64,000 nt of DNA from Massilia sp. ZL223 (GCF_018119395.1 NZ_JAGPWD010000001.1:186001-250000), one strand, 5' to 3'. Positions 12,208 through 22,736 are shown, numbered from the stretch's first letter. Notes: a model not told the origin generated them from the letters alone. Numbers and translations: made by a program.

Positions 12208-12232
12208 ATCAGCACGCCACGAGCGTGCTTTT

Positions 12233-13249
12233 TTACGGCTGGCTCAACGCATTCGACAGCAGCTTCGCCGTAATATCCACAATCGGAATCACCCGCTCGT
12301 ACGCCATGCGCGTCGGCCCGATCACCCCCAGGGTCCCGACGATCCGCCCATTGACCTCATACGGCGCCGTCACCACGCTCATCTCGTCCATCGGCACCAG
12401 CTTCGACTCCCCGCCGATGAAGATCTGCACCCCGCCCGCCTTGCTGGACACGTCCAGCAGCTGCATCAGCCCGGTCTTCTGCTCGAACATCTCGAACATC
12501 TGGCGCAGCGAAGTCATGTTCGACGACAAATCCGACACCGACAGCAGGTTGCGCTCGCCGGCGATCACCATGTCGTCGCCCTCGGCCATCGCCTCGCTGC
12601 CCGCCTCCACCGCCGCCTGCATCAGGCGGCCCATGTCGTCGCGCAGCTGGCGCAGTTCGCCCGTCAGGCGGGCGCGCACCTCGTCGAAGGTGAGGCCGGC
12701 GTAGTTCTGGTTCAGGTAATTGGCCGACTGGGTCAGCTGGCCCGGCGTGTAGTCCACGTCGGTCAGCAGCAGGCGGTTCTGCACGTCGCCGCGCGGGTCG
12801 ACGATCACCAGCAGAATCCTTTTCTCAGACAAACGGAGGAATTCGATCTGCTGGAACACCGATTCGCGGCGCGGGCTCTGCACCACGCCGGCGAACTGCG
12901 ACAGCGAGGACAGCATTTGCGCCGCGTTGGCGATGATCTTCTGCGGCTGCTGCACCGGCAGGCGCATGCGCTCGGCGGCGACCGCCTGCTCGTCGATGTG
13001 CTGCACGGTCAGGAGGGTGTCCACGAACAGGCGGTAGCCGCGCGGCGTCGGAATGCGCCCGGCCGAGGTGTGCGGGCTGGCCACATAGCCCATCTCTTCG
13101 AGGTCCGCCATGATATTGCGGATCGTGGCCGGCGACAGGTCCAGGCCGGAAATCTTCGACAGCGCGCGCGAACCTACCGGCTGGCCGTCGGCGATATAGC
13201 GTTCGACGAGCGCTTTGAGCAGGGTTTGTGCACGGTTATCGAGTTGCAT
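12233..13249 (-). CDS. hrcA: Heat-inducible transcription repressor HrcA
   Basis: A 338-residue repressor that binds CIRCE operators of groE and dnaK operons. The N-terminal winged helix holds [18 protein letters not shown] and [19 protein letters not shown]. The C-terminal GAF-like domain has the conserved [20 protein letters not shown] and [19 protein letters not shown]. The start [11 protein letters not shown] was chosen over an upstream in-frame codon because it matches family N-termini. No CIRCE sequence was noticed nearby. Confidence 0.96.
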   Translation of the reverse strand: MQLDNRAQTLLKALVERYIADGQPVGSRALSKISGLDLSPATIRNIMADLEEMGYVASPHTSAGRIPTPRGYRLFVDTLLTVQHIDEQAVAAERMRLPVQQPQKIIANAAQMLSSLSQFAGVVQSPRRESVFQQIEFLRLSEKRILLVIVDPRGDVQNRLLLTDVDYTPGQLTQSANYLNQNYAGLTFDEVRARLTGELRQLRDDMGRLMQAAVEAGSEAMAEGDDMVIAGERNLLSVSDLSSNMTSLRQMFEMFEQKTGLMQLLDVSSKAGGVQIFIGGESKLVPMDEMSVVTAPYEVNGRIVGTLGVIGPTRMAYERVIPIVDITAKLLSNALSQP

Positions 13250-13342
13250 GATTCTTGGAAGCAAAAGAGTTGCTGCCTATATTATAGATAGGTGGGGACG
13301 CGAGACGGCAAGCGCAAGCCCGGCGCTGCGCCAGCTCAAGCA

Positions 13343-14047
13343 TCAATGGTGCTCGCGCCTGAGCCAGGCTATCAGCTCGTCCAGGCTCGTCACCTCGGCG
13401 TCGGGCTGCACCAGGTGGGGGATCTCGTTGCGCTTGCCGACCCGGTTCATCCAGACGGCGCGCAGGCCGGCGCGCTGGGCGCCCTGGACGTCGAGCAGCA
13501 GGTCGTCGCCCACGTACACCGCCTCGGAAAAGCGCACGCCGAGCGCCGCGCAGCCGGCCTGGAAGATCTCGGGAGCGGGCTTGGCCTTGCCGAAACTATG
13601 GGCGGCGACCGAGGCGTGGAAGTGGCGCGCCAGGCCGATGGTCTCCAGGTCGGCGTTGCCGTTGGTCACGGAACCGATCAAGACCCGGCTCTTCAGGCGC
13701 AGCAGGCCGGGCACCACATCGTCGTAGGGAATCACGGCATTGCGCGCGGCAAAGAACTCGACCATGGCCAGCTCGACCTTGGCGGTATCCTCGCCCGCCT
13801 GCTCGAAGGCCGCGATCAGGCCGGCGCGGCGCAGGGCGCCCAGGTCGAGCTGGAATTCGGGCCGGCTGGCGAGCAATTCCAGGCGCGCCTGGCGCAGGGT
13901 CTCGATCGTGTATTGCTGGGCCACGCGCGGCGCGTGCCGGGCCAGCCAGGCGTACAGGATCTTTTCTGCTTCGATGATCACGGGCGCGATCGGCCACAGG
14001 GTGTCGTCAAGATCGAACAGAACGGCTTTTGGCCAGGGTCTCGTCAT
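13343..14047 (-). CDS. HAD family hydrolase (pyrimidine 5'-nucleotidase-like)
   Basis: A 234-residue haloacid-dehalogenase-fold phosphatase. Motif I is VLFDLDDTLWP with both catalytic Asp residues, motif II is VLIGSVTNGNAD, motif III is the Lys of FGKAKPAPEIF, and motif IV is YVGDDLLLDVQGA. A helical cap lies between motifs I and II, as in subfamily I. Family resemblance suggests a phosphatase acting on nucleotides or another small phosphoester; the substrate cannot be settled. The ATG at 14047 precedes motif I directly; upstream codons give an unlikely leader. Confidence 0.87.
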   Translation of the reverse strand: MTRPWPKAVLFDLDDTLWPIAPVIIEAEKILYAWLARHAPRVAQQYTIETLRQARLELLASRPEFQLDLGALRRAGLIAAFEQAGEDTAKVELAMVEFFAARNAVIPYDDVVPGLLRLKSRVLIGSVTNGNADLETIGLARHFHASVAAHSFGKAKPAPEIFQAGCAALGVRFSEAVYVGDDLLLDVQGAQRAGLRAVWMNRVGKRNEIPHLVQPDAEVTSLDELIAWLRREHH

Positions 14048-14242
14048 GGTGCATGGGGGAGAGGGAGTCTCCCCAAGCATAGCGAGCCGGTCCTCGAAAA
14101 TCAATCGCGTGCAGACGTGGTTACACCGTGATACAAAGGCAAATGGACCAGCTGCTTGCCAAATGGACTAAAATGTTGGGCGATTTTGTCTCATCCTTCC
14201 CTGATTTGGCTTTTTTCCCGTCCGATATTTTGGAGTAAGTAC

Positions 14243-14830
14243 ATGAAGAGTTCCTACCTGCGTGCCGGCGCCGTGCTGGCATGCACGCTTGCGCTGTCCG
14301 CCTGTGGCGGTGGCAGTGATGGCGAGCTCGCCATCGGCGGCAACTTCACCGGCGTCACCAAGACCGGCCTGGTCCTGACCCTCAACGGCGGCTCGGATTA
14401 CGCCGTCACCCCGACCACGAGCGGCGCCGGCACGTACTACTTCCCGAATCTGGTGGAAACCGATTCCCAGTACAACGTCGAAGTCAAGACCACCCCGGAC
14501 AACGTCGAGAAATGCGACGTCGTCGGCGCCAGGGGCCGCGCGGTCTTCGCGACCAACCGCGTGGACGTCGTCTGCACCTTCAAGACGCACGCCTTGGGCG
14601 GCAGCATCGGCAACCTGACCGGCAGCGGCCTGGTGCTGGTCAACGGCTCGGACCGCGTGGCGGTGGCCGCCGGCGCGACCAGCTTCGCCATGGCCAAGGT
14701 GCCGCAGGACGGCGTCTACGGCGTCGCGATCCTGACCCAGCCGGCCGGCCAGACTTGCACGATTGCCAACGGCACCGGCAAGATGGGCGCCGCCGGCATC
14801 AATAACCTGGCCGTTACCTGCACCCCGTAA
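14243..14830 (+). CDS. Lipoprotein with two Gly-rich beta repeats (paralogue 1)
   Basis: A 195-residue predicted lipoprotein: signal peptide MKSSYLRAGAVLACTLALSA, then a lipobox Cys followed by GGGS. The mature part is two related domains of about 80 residues, each with a GLVL..NG segment, an aromatic Y-x-V strand and a closing Cys (VDVVCTF and LAVTCTP). Proteins with this repeat are frequent in Burkholderiales and lack an assigned function. The ATG at 14243 has GGAG 8 nt upstream. The next gene, 18 nt downstream, is a paralogue, so this is a local tandem duplication. Confidence 0.8.
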   Translation: MKSSYLRAGAVLACTLALSACGGGSDGELAIGGNFTGVTKTGLVLTLNGGSDYAVTPTTSGAGTYYFPNLVETDSQYNVEVKTTPDNVEKCDVVGARGRAVFATNRVDVVCTFKTHALGGSIGNLTGSGLVLVNGSDRVAVAAGATSFAMAKVPQDGVYGVAILTQPAGQTCTIANGTGKMGAAGINNLAVTCTP

Positions 14831-14848
14831 ATTCTCCTGGAGTCATTC

Positions 14849-15472
14849 ATGAAGTCTTCCCTGATCCGTCCGGCGCTCGCGCTGGCGCTGGCCCTGGGTC
14901 TGTCCGCCTGCGGCGGCGGCGGCAAAGCCGAGTTCACCGTGGCGGGCACCGCCAAGGGCCTGATCTATCCAGGCCTGACCCTGTCGACCAACGGCATGAC
15001 CATCACCGTCAATCCGCCGGCCACGCCGGGCGCCGACGTGAGCTATTCCTTCCCGAACAAGCTCGAGTACGGCGACGAGTACAACGTCAAGATCGACGCC
15101 GAGCCGGCGCACCAGAACTGCGGCTTCGCCCAGACCTACCGCGATCCGATCAACCGGGACACGGCCGGCCGCCTGGAAAAGATCAATGTCATCGTCGAGT
15201 GCGGGATTGACCAGCATACCGTCGGCGGCTCGGTGACCGGCCTGACCGCGGACGGCCTGGTGATGACCAATGGCAGCACCGGCGGCACCGTCACCCTGCT
15301 CAAGGGCGCGACCAGCTACGCATTCGGGGCGCCGGTGGCCTACGGCATCACCTACGGCGTGACCATCCTGACCCAGCCGACCGGCCTGACCTGCACGGTG
15401 GCCAACGGCGTCGGCACCATGGGCGACGAAGACGTGAAGAACGTCAACGTGAACTGCGTGGCGAATCCCTGA
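14849..15472 (+). CDS. Lipoprotein with two Gly-rich beta repeats (paralogue 2)
   Basis: A 207-residue lipoprotein built like its upstream neighbour: signal peptide with the LSAC lipobox, GGGG linker, then two repeats. Shared landmarks are GLTADGLVMTNGS, ITYGVTILTQPTGLTC and a closing NVNCV. The first domain has diverged more than the second. A CTCCTGGAG patch precedes the ATG. Both genes are probably co-transcribed and end at the hairpin terminator about 115 nt downstream. Function is unknown; an outer-membrane-anchored periplasmic or surface location is inferred. Confidence 0.8.
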   Translation: MKSSLIRPALALALALGLSACGGGGKAEFTVAGTAKGLIYPGLTLSTNGMTITVNPPATPGADVSYSFPNKLEYGDEYNVKIDAEPAHQNCGFAQTYRDPINRDTAGRLEKINVIVECGIDQHTVGGSVTGLTADGLVMTNGSTGGTVTLLKGATSYAFGAPVAYGITYGVTILTQPTGLTCTVANGVGTMGDEDVKNVNVNCVANP

Positions 15473-15587
15473 TCAGATATACGCAATTCTTATGTCGAGT
15501 ATTTGAAAGAGAAATTGGACTTATATGCTGTAACGCAGCATACTTGCTCCTGTCTCCTCCAACTCTCCTCAGAAAAGAATTGGATTT

Positions 15588-15618
15588 AGCCCGCCCTCCA
15601 AGGCGGGCTTTTTTTTTG
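15588..15618 (+). terminator. Rho-independent terminator after the tandem lipoproteins
   Basis: Stem AGCCCGCC/GGCGGGCT with a six-base loop followed by nine T residues. Confidence 0.9.
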
Positions 15619-15651
15619 CCCGCGCGCCTGGAGATGGAGCCTGGAGAGGAA

Positions 15652-15819
15652 TCAGCGCGCGGCGCTGACCTTTACCACGGCGACCTTGCTCATGCCGACC
15701 GAGACCTGGGCGGCGTAGTTGTCGGCGGCCTTTTCAGTCGCGGCCACCGCATAGCTGCTGCCGCCGATGACGATCAGGGCTGCGAGGAAGACGGCTTCCA
15801 TATTCTTGAGGACATTCAT
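15652..15819 (-). CDS. Small exported protein of unknown function
   Basis: A 55-residue product starting MNVLKNMEAVFLAALIVIGG with a hydrophobic core and a likely cleavage at SSYAVA, leaving a mature peptide of about 28 residues rich in Ala and Val. A strong ribosome site, AAGGAG, lies 6 nt upstream of the ATG, which supports real translation. No known domain was recognised. It could be a secreted micro-protein or stay as a single membrane helix. Confidence 0.65.
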   Translation of the reverse strand: MNVLKNMEAVFLAALIVIGGSSYAVAATEKAADNYAAQVSVGMSKVAVVKVSAAR

Positions 15820-16027
15820 GATGTGCTCCTTCGGTAAGTGGTGTGAGCCAGATCGGCTGTCGATGGAAGCACTATAGGAAAAGGCGGGGCCAGGCTCCAG
15901 CGGCGTGCGACGGACTGCGGAAAAGCCAGGCTGGAATGGGGAAAATGCGCGATGACGTGCGCTTGTGCGGCGCAATAACCCGGCGGTTCGACGCGCGGAC
16001 GGCGAGGCCGTCCACGCCAGGGGAGGT

Positions 16028-16795
16028 TCAGAGCAGGTTGGCCAGCGCCACATAGTGTTCGAGGCCCACGGCTTCCGGACGGGCGCCCGGATCGATGCCG
16101 GCTTCCACCAGCTGGGCTTCGGTGAACATGCCGGCCACGCAGTTGCGGATCACCTTGCGGCGCTGCGAGAAGGCCTTGGCCACCACCTGCTCCAGCCTGG
16201 CGCCGTCGCAGGCCAGCCGTTCGCGCTTGGGGATCATGCGCACGATCGCCGAATCCACCTGCGGCGGCGGGTCGAAGGCCTCGGGCGGGACGATGAACAG
16301 CAGCTCCATGTCGTAGCGCCACTGCAGCATCACCGACAGGCGGCTGTAGGCCTTGGTGCCCGGCTCGGCCACCATGCGCTCCACCACTTCCTTCTGCAGC
16401 ATGAAATGCTGGTCCTCGACCAGGGGCGCGAACTCGGCCAGGTGGAACAGCAGCGGGCTGGAGATGTTGTACGGCAGGTTGCCGACCACGCGCAGCCTCT
16501 GCCCTTCCGGCACGGGAATCGAACCGAAGTCGAACTTGAGCGCGTCGCCCGAGTGCACCGTGAGGCGCTCGCGCGGATAGGCTTTTTCCAGGCGCGCCAC
16601 CAGGTCGCGGTCCAGTTCCACCACATGCATGTGGTCGAGGCTCTTGAGCAGCAGCGCCGTCATCGCCGCCAGGCCCGGGCCGATCTCGACCATCGCCTCG
16701 CCGCGGCGCGGCCCGATGGCGTCGATGATGTTGTTCAGGACGTGGGCATCGGTCAGGAAGTTCTGGCCGAAGCGCTTGCGTGCGACGTGTTTCAT
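16028..16795 (-). CDS. rsmA: 16S rRNA dimethyladenosine transferase
   Basis: A 255-residue KsgA/RsmA enzyme that dimethylates two adjacent adenines (A1518, A1519) near the 3' end of 16S rRNA during small-subunit assembly. It has the N-terminal [19 protein letters not shown], the SAM loop [15 protein letters not shown], and the catalytic NLPY in [15 protein letters not shown]. It is the last gene of lptD-surA-pdxA-rsmA, a conserved proteobacterial cluster, and starts 12 nt after pdxA. Confidence 0.97.
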   Translation of the reverse strand: MKHVARKRFGQNFLTDAHVLNNIIDAIGPRRGEAMVEIGPGLAAMTALLLKSLDHMHVVELDRDLVARLEKAYPRERLTVHSGDALKFDFGSIPVPEGQRLRVVGNLPYNISSPLLFHLAEFAPLVEDQHFMLQKEVVERMVAEPGTKAYSRLSVMLQWRYDMELLFIVPPEAFDPPPQVDSAIVRMIPKRERLACDGARLEQVVAKAFSQRRKVIRNCVAGMFTEAQLVEAGIDPGARPEAVGLEHYVALANLL

Positions 16796-16807
16796 TCTTG
16801 CTTTCTG

Positions 16808-17854
16808 TTAGATCTTCTTGGAGGCGGCCACCATGAGCATGGCGGCGCGGATCGCCTCTTCCATGCTGCCGCAATCGGCCAGGCCCAGCCCCTGGGCGGC
16901 CAGGTCGAGCGCGGTGCCGTGGTCGACCGAGGTGCGGATCAGCGGCAGCCCGAGGGTGACGTTGATGCCGCGCCCGAAGGTGGCGTACTTGAGCACCGGC
17001 AGGCCCTGGTCGTGGTACATCGCCAGCACGCAGTCGGCGTCCTTCAGGTAGCGCGGCTGGAACAGGGTGTCGGCCGGATAGGGGCCGCGCGCGTCGATGC
17101 CGCGCTTGCGCGCGCCCTCCAGCACCGGCGCGATGACCTCGATCTCCTCGCGGCCCAGGTAGCCGTTCTCGCCCGCGTGCGGGTTCAGGCCGGTGACCAG
17201 GATGACGGGCTGCGCGATGCCGAACTTGGCGCGCAGGTCGGCGGCGATGATGTCGATCACCCGGGCCAGGCTGTCGCGCGTGATCGCATCCGGCACGTCC
17301 TTGAGCGGCAGGTGGGTGGTGGCCAGCGCCACCCGCAGGTAAGGCTGGTCCTGGCCGGGCGAACCGGCCAGCATCATGACCACCTTGGGCGTGCCGGTCT
17401 TCTCGGCCAGGTATTCGGTGTGGCCGGAAAACGCGATGCCGGCGTCGTTGATGGTGCTCTTCTGGAGCGGCGCGGTGACGATGGCGTCGAACCAGCCGCA
17501 TTGCGCGCCTTCGATGGCCAGGTCGAGCGTGGCCAGCACCGCGCGGCCGTTCTCGGCGTCGAGCGTGCCGGGGGTCACGTGGGCCGCCAGCGGCACGTCG
17601 ATCACGGCCAGGCGTTCGGCGCCGAAATGCGGCAGGCCGCCGTTGCGCAGGGCCTGGGTCGACAGCGCCGACAGGCGGATCTCCGGGTCGATCAGGCTGG
17701 CGGTGAGCGCCAGGAAGGCCGCGTCGCCGATCAGGACGCAGTTGGCCTGGTGGCGCAGCGCCCACGCCGCCCGGATCGAGATTTCAGGACCGATGCCGGC
17801 CGGTTCGCCGACCGTGACGGCAAGCGTCGGCCGGGGCGCGAGCGGCGCGGCCAT
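16808..17854 (-). CDS. pdxA: 4-hydroxythreonine-4-phosphate dehydrogenase
   Basis: A 348-residue NAD-dependent enzyme of pyridoxal phosphate synthesis. [13 protein letters not shown] opens the protein, [11 protein letters not shown] and [15 protein letters not shown] carry conserved metal-binding His residues, and [11 protein letters not shown] holds the third. It begins 4 nt after the surA stop. Confidence 0.96.
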   Translation of the reverse strand: MAAPLAPRPTLAVTVGEPAGIGPEISIRAAWALRHQANCVLIGDAAFLALTASLIDPEIRLSALSTQALRNGGLPHFGAERLAVIDVPLAAHVTPGTLDAENGRAVLATLDLAIEGAQCGWFDAIVTAPLQKSTINDAGIAFSGHTEYLAEKTGTPKVVMMLAGSPGQDQPYLRVALATTHLPLKDVPDAITRDSLARVIDIIAADLRAKFGIAQPVILVTGLNPHAGENGYLGREEIEVIAPVLEGARKRGIDARGPYPADTLFQPRYLKDADCVLAMYHDQGLPVLKYATFGRGINVTLGLPLIRTSVDHGTALDLAAQGLGLADCGSMEEAIRAAMLMVAASKKI

Positions 17855-17858
17855 GGGC

Positions 17859-19277
17859 TTACTGCTCCTCGCGGAACTCGACGTAGGCGCGGTCGCGGAC
17901 CTGGCGCAGCCAGTCTTCCATCGCTTCCTGCATCTTGCGCTCGCGGATGACGTTGCGCGCGACGTTGCGTTCCTTCTGCTGGGTCACGTCCTGACTCTTG
18001 CGCTCGACCACCTGGATCAGGTGGAAGCCGAACGGCGACTGGATCACGTCCGAGATTTCGCCCGGCTTGAGGTTGTTCATCGCGCTCTCGAATTCCGGCA
18101 CGGTGTCGCCCGGTTCCAGCCAGCCCAGGTCGCCGCCCTTGCTGGCCGAGCCGTCCTGCGAGTGCAGGCGCGCCAGGTCCTCGAAGGTGCCGGCGTTGTT
18201 GGCCATCTTTTCCTTCAGTTCCAGCAGCTTGCGCTTGACTTCGCCCTCGGTCATGGTCGGGGTGGGCTTGAGCAGGATGTGGCGCGCGCGGGTCTGCTGC
18301 ACCACCGCCTTGTCGTTCGATTCGGCCAGCGAGCGCTTGTTGCTCATCTTGAGGATGTGGAAACCGACGTTGGTCTTGATGATCTGGGTGACCTGGCCCG
18401 GCTGGATCTTGCGCAGTTCGCCGGCGAACACCGGCGGCAGGCGGTCCGGGTCGCGCCAGCCGATGTCGCCGCCCTTCAGGGCATCCGGGGCGTCCGAATA
18501 GGTGGCGGCGGTCTTGGCGAAGTCGGCGCCGGTGCGCAGCTGGCGCATCACTTCCTCGGCGCGCGCGCGGCGCGCGGCGATCTGCTCGGGCGAGGCGTTC
18601 TCGGGCACGCGCACCAGGATCTGGGCCAGCTCCATCTCGACCTTCTCGGCCGCGGCGGCCTTGCTTGCCGCCAGGTAGGTGTCGACCTCGGCTTCCGAGA
18701 TCTGGATCTTGCTGTCGACCTCGTGCTCGCGCAAGCGCTGCAGCATGATCTCGTTGCGGATGTCTTCGCGGAACTGCCCGTAGGTCAGTCCCTCTTTTTC
18801 CATCTGGTTGCGCAGATCCTGCAGCGACATCTTCTGGCCTTCGGCGATGCGGGCGATAGTGGCGTCCAGGGTGCGGTCATCGACGCGCACGCCCATTTCC
18901 TTGGCCAGCTGGAGCTGGGCGCGCTCGACGATCATCGACTCGACCACCTGGCGTTCCAGGGTCGCCTGGTCCGGCAGCTGGGCGCCGCGCGCCTTCAGGT
19001 TCTGCGCGATCTGGGCCACGCGGTTCACGACTTCGTTCTTGGTGATCACTTCGTCATTGACGACGACGTGGATCGAGTCGACCACCTTGGCGTTGGCGGA
19101 CGCAGGCGGCAGGAAGCCGCCGCCCGCCTTGGCCGCCGGCGCGGCCGTGGCGGCAGGCGCCTTGGCCTGGGCCAGCACCTGGCCGCTGGTGAGCGCGCAC
19201 AGCAGCGCCGCAGCGAGTGAGAAGGCTCGCGTGTTCTTGTGCAAACGGGTAGTACGCATCATCTGGAAAGCACTCAT
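17859..19277 (-). CDS. surA: Periplasmic chaperone and peptidyl-prolyl isomerase SurA
   Basis: A 472-residue periplasmic chaperone that escorts outer-membrane proteins to BAM. A signal peptide ends near GQVLAQ, followed by the SurA N-terminal domain ([20 protein letters not shown]) and two parvulin domains, recognisable by [19 protein letters not shown] and [20 protein letters not shown]. In-frame ATGs at 19262 and 19259 would give a tighter signal peptide than the one taken here. Genomic linkage to lptD is typical, LptD being a SurA client. Confidence 0.95.
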   Translation of the reverse strand: MSAFQMMRTTRLHKNTRAFSLAAALLCALTSGQVLAQAKAPAATAAPAAKAGGGFLPPASANAKVVDSIHVVVNDEVITKNEVVNRVAQIAQNLKARGAQLPDQATLERQVVESMIVERAQLQLAKEMGVRVDDRTLDATIARIAEGQKMSLQDLRNQMEKEGLTYGQFREDIRNEIMLQRLREHEVDSKIQISEAEVDTYLAASKAAAAEKVEMELAQILVRVPENASPEQIAARRARAEEVMRQLRTGADFAKTAATYSDAPDALKGGDIGWRDPDRLPPVFAGELRKIQPGQVTQIIKTNVGFHILKMSNKRSLAESNDKAVVQQTRARHILLKPTPTMTEGEVKRKLLELKEKMANNAGTFEDLARLHSQDGSASKGGDLGWLEPGDTVPEFESAMNNLKPGEISDVIQSPFGFHLIQVVERKSQDVTQQKERNVARNVIRERKMQEAMEDWLRQVRDRAYVEFREEQ

Positions 19278-19291
19278 TCAGGATGTTTCAA

Positions 19292-21571
19292 TCACGGGCG
19301 GCCGACATTCGTGTTCAGCCGCGTATAGCCCGGGATGCTCTTGTTGAACGTCTCGAGCGGGTTGCCCAAGCCAAGGCGCGACAGGCCATTGAGCTCGAGC
19401 TGGAAGAAGATCGGCGTCGACGTGGTCTGGGCCGCGGTCACGAAACGCTGCGCACCCATCCGGAACACCCAGCAGTCGGCCTTGTATTCGAGACCGACCA
19501 GGCTCTCGATCAGCTTGCCGCCTCGCGAGGGGTTGGTCGCCTGGCCCACGCCATAGGACCGCAGCGCATAGCTGATCCGGCCCACGCCGTACCAGCGCTG
19601 CGAGATCGGCCACTGCGCCGACAGGTCGATGTTGCGGAAGCTGTCGCGCTGATAACGGTATTCCGCGTTCACCACCTTCATCCGTCCCGGCAGCCACTGT
19701 ACCCCCGCATTCGAGCTGTACAGGCTACTGCCGGTTGCGTCGTATTGTACGCCGCTATCGAAGCTCCAGGTCTCGGAAATGCGGCCCGAGGCCGCCAGCA
19801 GCACGTCCGAGCGGCTCTGGTGGCTCGCTTCGCCCGGCAGGCGCACGCGCGGCTCCTCGAAATACAGGCGCTGGCCGAAGGCCAGGCGCAGGCGCTCGGC
19901 GCCGTCCGGCTGGATGAAGCGCGAGACCACGGCGGCGGTGAGCTGGTTGGCGTCCGACACCCGGTCCAGGCCCACGTAGCGGTTCTCGCTGAACAGCTGG
20001 GCGTAGTTGAAGCCGGCGCGGCCGGTGTCGAACACCGGGATGTCGTCCTGGTTCTTGTACGGCGTGTACACGTAGAACAGGCGCGGCTCCAGGGTCTGGG
20101 TGACGGCGCGCCCGAACAGCGAGCCGTCGCGCTCGAACACCATGCCGCTGTCGAGCGAGAAGGTGCCGACCGTGCGCGACAGCTTGGTCGGCAGGCGGCT
20201 GCCGTCCGGGCGCAGGCCGCCGCCCGCGATGTGGTCGTAGTCGACGTCGTACTTGGCGGCGTTGGCGATCAGCTTGGGCGTGATGAACCAGCCGGGACGC
20301 ACGATCGGGTAGCTGATCTGGCCCACCGCCACGGCGCGGTTGCCGCGCACGAAATCCGGATGCCAGAAACGGGTCGCCTCGGCGTCCACCGCCCAGTCGA
20401 AGCCGGCCACGTCGTAGCGGCCGGCGTGGAAGTTAATCTGCGGCAGGCGGTCGTAGGGACGCGGCACCGTCAGGCTCGGGTTGGTGGCCGCGGCCGGGTC
20501 CTGCAGCACCTGGTAGTTCTGGGCGCGCGCGGCCAGGCTCCAGTACTGGCCCACGTAGTCGGTGCGCAGCTCGCGCAGCAGCTGGCGCTCGGCCGAGTTC
20601 GAGACCGAACGCGAGAAGTCGGACGGGTATTCGTCGTCCGAGGCGCCATGCAGGTTCCAGCCGAACGACCAGTTGGGACGGATCGCCTGGTTGTGCAGCG
20701 AGTCGGCGCGCCAGCGCGTGGTGTCGGTCTTGCGGTCGCTCGGCAGCACCTCGATATGGGTCTCGCCGTTGTAGGTCGTGCCCAGGTAGCGGCCGGTCGC
20801 GCCCAGCTGCAGGCCGCGGTCGAACATCATGCGCGGGTACAGGGTCAGGTCGCGGTTGGGCGCGATGTTGACGTAGTAGGGCACCATGATCTCGGCCTTG
20901 CCCTGCGAGCCGAAGCCCACCGAGGGCGGCAGCCAGCCGGAGCGGCGTTCGCCCGAGAGCGAGAACGAGAGCGCGGGCGTGCCCAGGATCGGCACGTCCT
21001 TGAAATAGATGACGGTCTTGCCGGCCACGCCGACATCGCGCCCGCTGTCCAGGCGCAGGGTGCTGGACTTGAGGTACCAGTCCGGGTCCGGGCCTTCGCA
21101 GGTGCTGTAGGTGCCGTTGCGCACCACGGCCTGGTTCTCGCCCAGGAAGTCGATGCGGTCGGCGCGGCCCTGGCCGTTGGTCGCCTCCAGGCGGTACTGG
21201 GGATGCAGCACCCAGCCCTTGCCGGTCTCGAGATTCAACTGCAGCGCATCGCCCTTGTAGCGGTCGCCGAAGCGCCACATGTTGACGTTGCCGCTGGCCG
21301 TGACTTCGTCCTCGATCCGCATGTAGCAGGCGGTATCGGCGGTGATGCCGGTCTGGCCACGCTGGATCTCGACATTGCGGTCCAGGTTCAGCTGGCGGTC
21401 GGGCCGGCCGCTGATGTCCTCGGCCTTGATGACAATCGGTAAATCCTGGTCTTCAGTCTGTGGCGTGGGGGAAACACTCTGTGCCCATGCGGGCGCCGCG
21501 GCAGCGGAGACCAAAGCATAGAGCGCGAGCGTCTGCCGCGGGGGGAAAGGTTGGGCCGTAAACCAGCTCAT
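19292..21571 (-). CDS. lptD: LPS-assembly protein LptD
   Basis: A 759-residue outer-membrane protein that inserts LPS into the outer leaflet together with LptE. A signal peptide (ending about APAWAQ) precedes an OstA-like jellyroll (IVIKAEDISGRPDRQLNLD and GNVNMWRFGDRYKGDAL), then a large beta-barrel rich in alternating aromatic strands ending near LNTNVGRP. The Cys residues that form the family's disulfides are partly present. It heads the lptD-surA-pdxA-rsmA cluster and diverges from amgK. Confidence 0.95.
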   Translation of the reverse strand: MSWFTAQPFPPRQTLALYALVSAAAAPAWAQSVSPTPQTEDQDLPIVIKAEDISGRPDRQLNLDRNVEIQRGQTGITADTACYMRIEDEVTASGNVNMWRFGDRYKGDALQLNLETGKGWVLHPQYRLEATNGQGRADRIDFLGENQAVVRNGTYSTCEGPDPDWYLKSSTLRLDSGRDVGVAGKTVIYFKDVPILGTPALSFSLSGERRSGWLPPSVGFGSQGKAEIMVPYYVNIAPNRDLTLYPRMMFDRGLQLGATGRYLGTTYNGETHIEVLPSDRKTDTTRWRADSLHNQAIRPNWSFGWNLHGASDDEYPSDFSRSVSNSAERQLLRELRTDYVGQYWSLAARAQNYQVLQDPAAATNPSLTVPRPYDRLPQINFHAGRYDVAGFDWAVDAEATRFWHPDFVRGNRAVAVGQISYPIVRPGWFITPKLIANAAKYDVDYDHIAGGGLRPDGSRLPTKLSRTVGTFSLDSGMVFERDGSLFGRAVTQTLEPRLFYVYTPYKNQDDIPVFDTGRAGFNYAQLFSENRYVGLDRVSDANQLTAAVVSRFIQPDGAERLRLAFGQRLYFEEPRVRLPGEASHQSRSDVLLAASGRISETWSFDSGVQYDATGSSLYSSNAGVQWLPGRMKVVNAEYRYQRDSFRNIDLSAQWPISQRWYGVGRISYALRSYGVGQATNPSRGGKLIESLVGLEYKADCWVFRMGAQRFVTAAQTTSTPIFFQLELNGLSRLGLGNPLETFNKSIPGYTRLNTNVGRP

Positions 21572-21667
21572 GGACGTTCAGCGTGCGCCATAAAGGGCGG
21601 TATTTTTTGAATGAATCCCTTATTATAGGGGAATTACCTCAACCAACCGGATTCACCAGGCTGCTTC

Positions 21668-22726
21668 ATGTCTTCTTTGTATCAAACCTCCCCTACTTCC
21701 GCCGACCGGGATGCACGCCTGGCGCAGCTGAACGCATGGCTGGCGACGACCGGCCTGGTGGACGTGGGGACCGGCCGTCCGGCATCCGCGGACGCCAGCT
21801 TCCGCCGCTACTTCCGCTACGACGTCACCCCCGCGCTGCAGGATAAACTGGGCGCCACCCTGGTCGCCATGGACGCCCCGCCCGAGCGCGAGAACGTCCC
21901 GGCCTTCATCCATGTGCAGGGCCTGCTGACCGAGGCCGGCGTCCATGCGCCGGCGATCGTCGCGCGCAAGGTCGAAGACGGCTTCCTGCTCCTGTCCGAC
22001 CTGGGCACCACCACCTACCTGTCGCGCCTGAACCCGGACAACGCGGCCTTCATGTATTCGGACGCCGTCGACGCCCTGATCAAGTTCCAGCTGGCCAGCC
22101 AGCCGGGCGTGCTGCCCGAATTCGACCGCGCCTTCGTGCTGCGCGAGATGAATTTGTTCCCCGAGTGGTACATCGGCCGCCACCTGAACGTGACCCTGGA
22201 CGAGAAGCAGCAGGCGCAGCTCGACAAAGTATTCGAGGCGATCACCGCCAACGTGCTGGCGCAGCAGCAGGTCTACATGCACCGCGATTTCCATTCGCGT
22301 AACCTGATGTTCCTCGACCAGGGCAACCCGGGCGTGCTGGACTTCCAGGACGCGGTCTACGGCCCGGTCACCTACGACCTGGCTTCGCTGCTGCGCGACG
22401 CCTATATCCAGTGGGACGAAGAGATCGTGCTGGACTGGGTGGTGCGCTACTGGCAAAGCGCCAAGCAGGTGGGCCTGCCGGTCAATCCGGACATCGACGC
22501 CTTCTACCGCGACTTCGAATTCATGGCGCTGCAGCGCCACCTGAAGATCCTCGGCATCTTCTGCCGCCTGAACTACCGCGACAGCAAACCGGTCTACATG
22601 GGCGACCTGCCCACCGTGATGGACTACGTGCGCAAGACGGCCAACCGCTATACCGAACTCAAGCCGCTGCTACGCCTGCTCGATTCGCTCGAGAACAAGG
22701 GCCCGCAGGTCGGCTACACCTTCTGA
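21668..22726 (+). CDS. amgK: N-acetylmuramate/N-acetylglucosamine kinase AmgK
   Basis: A 352-residue aminoglycoside-phosphotransferase-fold kinase. The catalytic loop is VYMHRDFHSRNLMFLDQG and the metal site is VLDFQDAVYGPVTYDLASLL. In Pseudomonas, AmgK phosphorylates anomeric MurNAc/GlcNAc so that MurU can make UDP-MurNAc, a recycling route that bypasses fosfomycin-sensitive MurA. The immediate downstream neighbour is a MurU-type nucleotidyltransferase, which makes the assignment much stronger than the fold alone. It starts 96 nt from the divergent lptD. Confidence 0.92.
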   Translation: MSSLYQTSPTSADRDARLAQLNAWLATTGLVDVGTGRPASADASFRRYFRYDVTPALQDKLGATLVAMDAPPERENVPAFIHVQGLLTEAGVHAPAIVARKVEDGFLLLSDLGTTTYLSRLNPDNAAFMYSDAVDALIKFQLASQPGVLPEFDRAFVLREMNLFPEWYIGRHLNVTLDEKQQAQLDKVFEAITANVLAQQQVYMHRDFHSRNLMFLDQGNPGVLDFQDAVYGPVTYDLASLLRDAYIQWDEEIVLDWVVRYWQSAKQVGLPVNPDIDAFYRDFEFMALQRHLKILGIFCRLNYRDSKPVYMGDLPTVMDYVRKTANRYTELKPLLRLLDSLENKGPQVGYTF

Positions 22727-22736
22727 CGGATACTCC

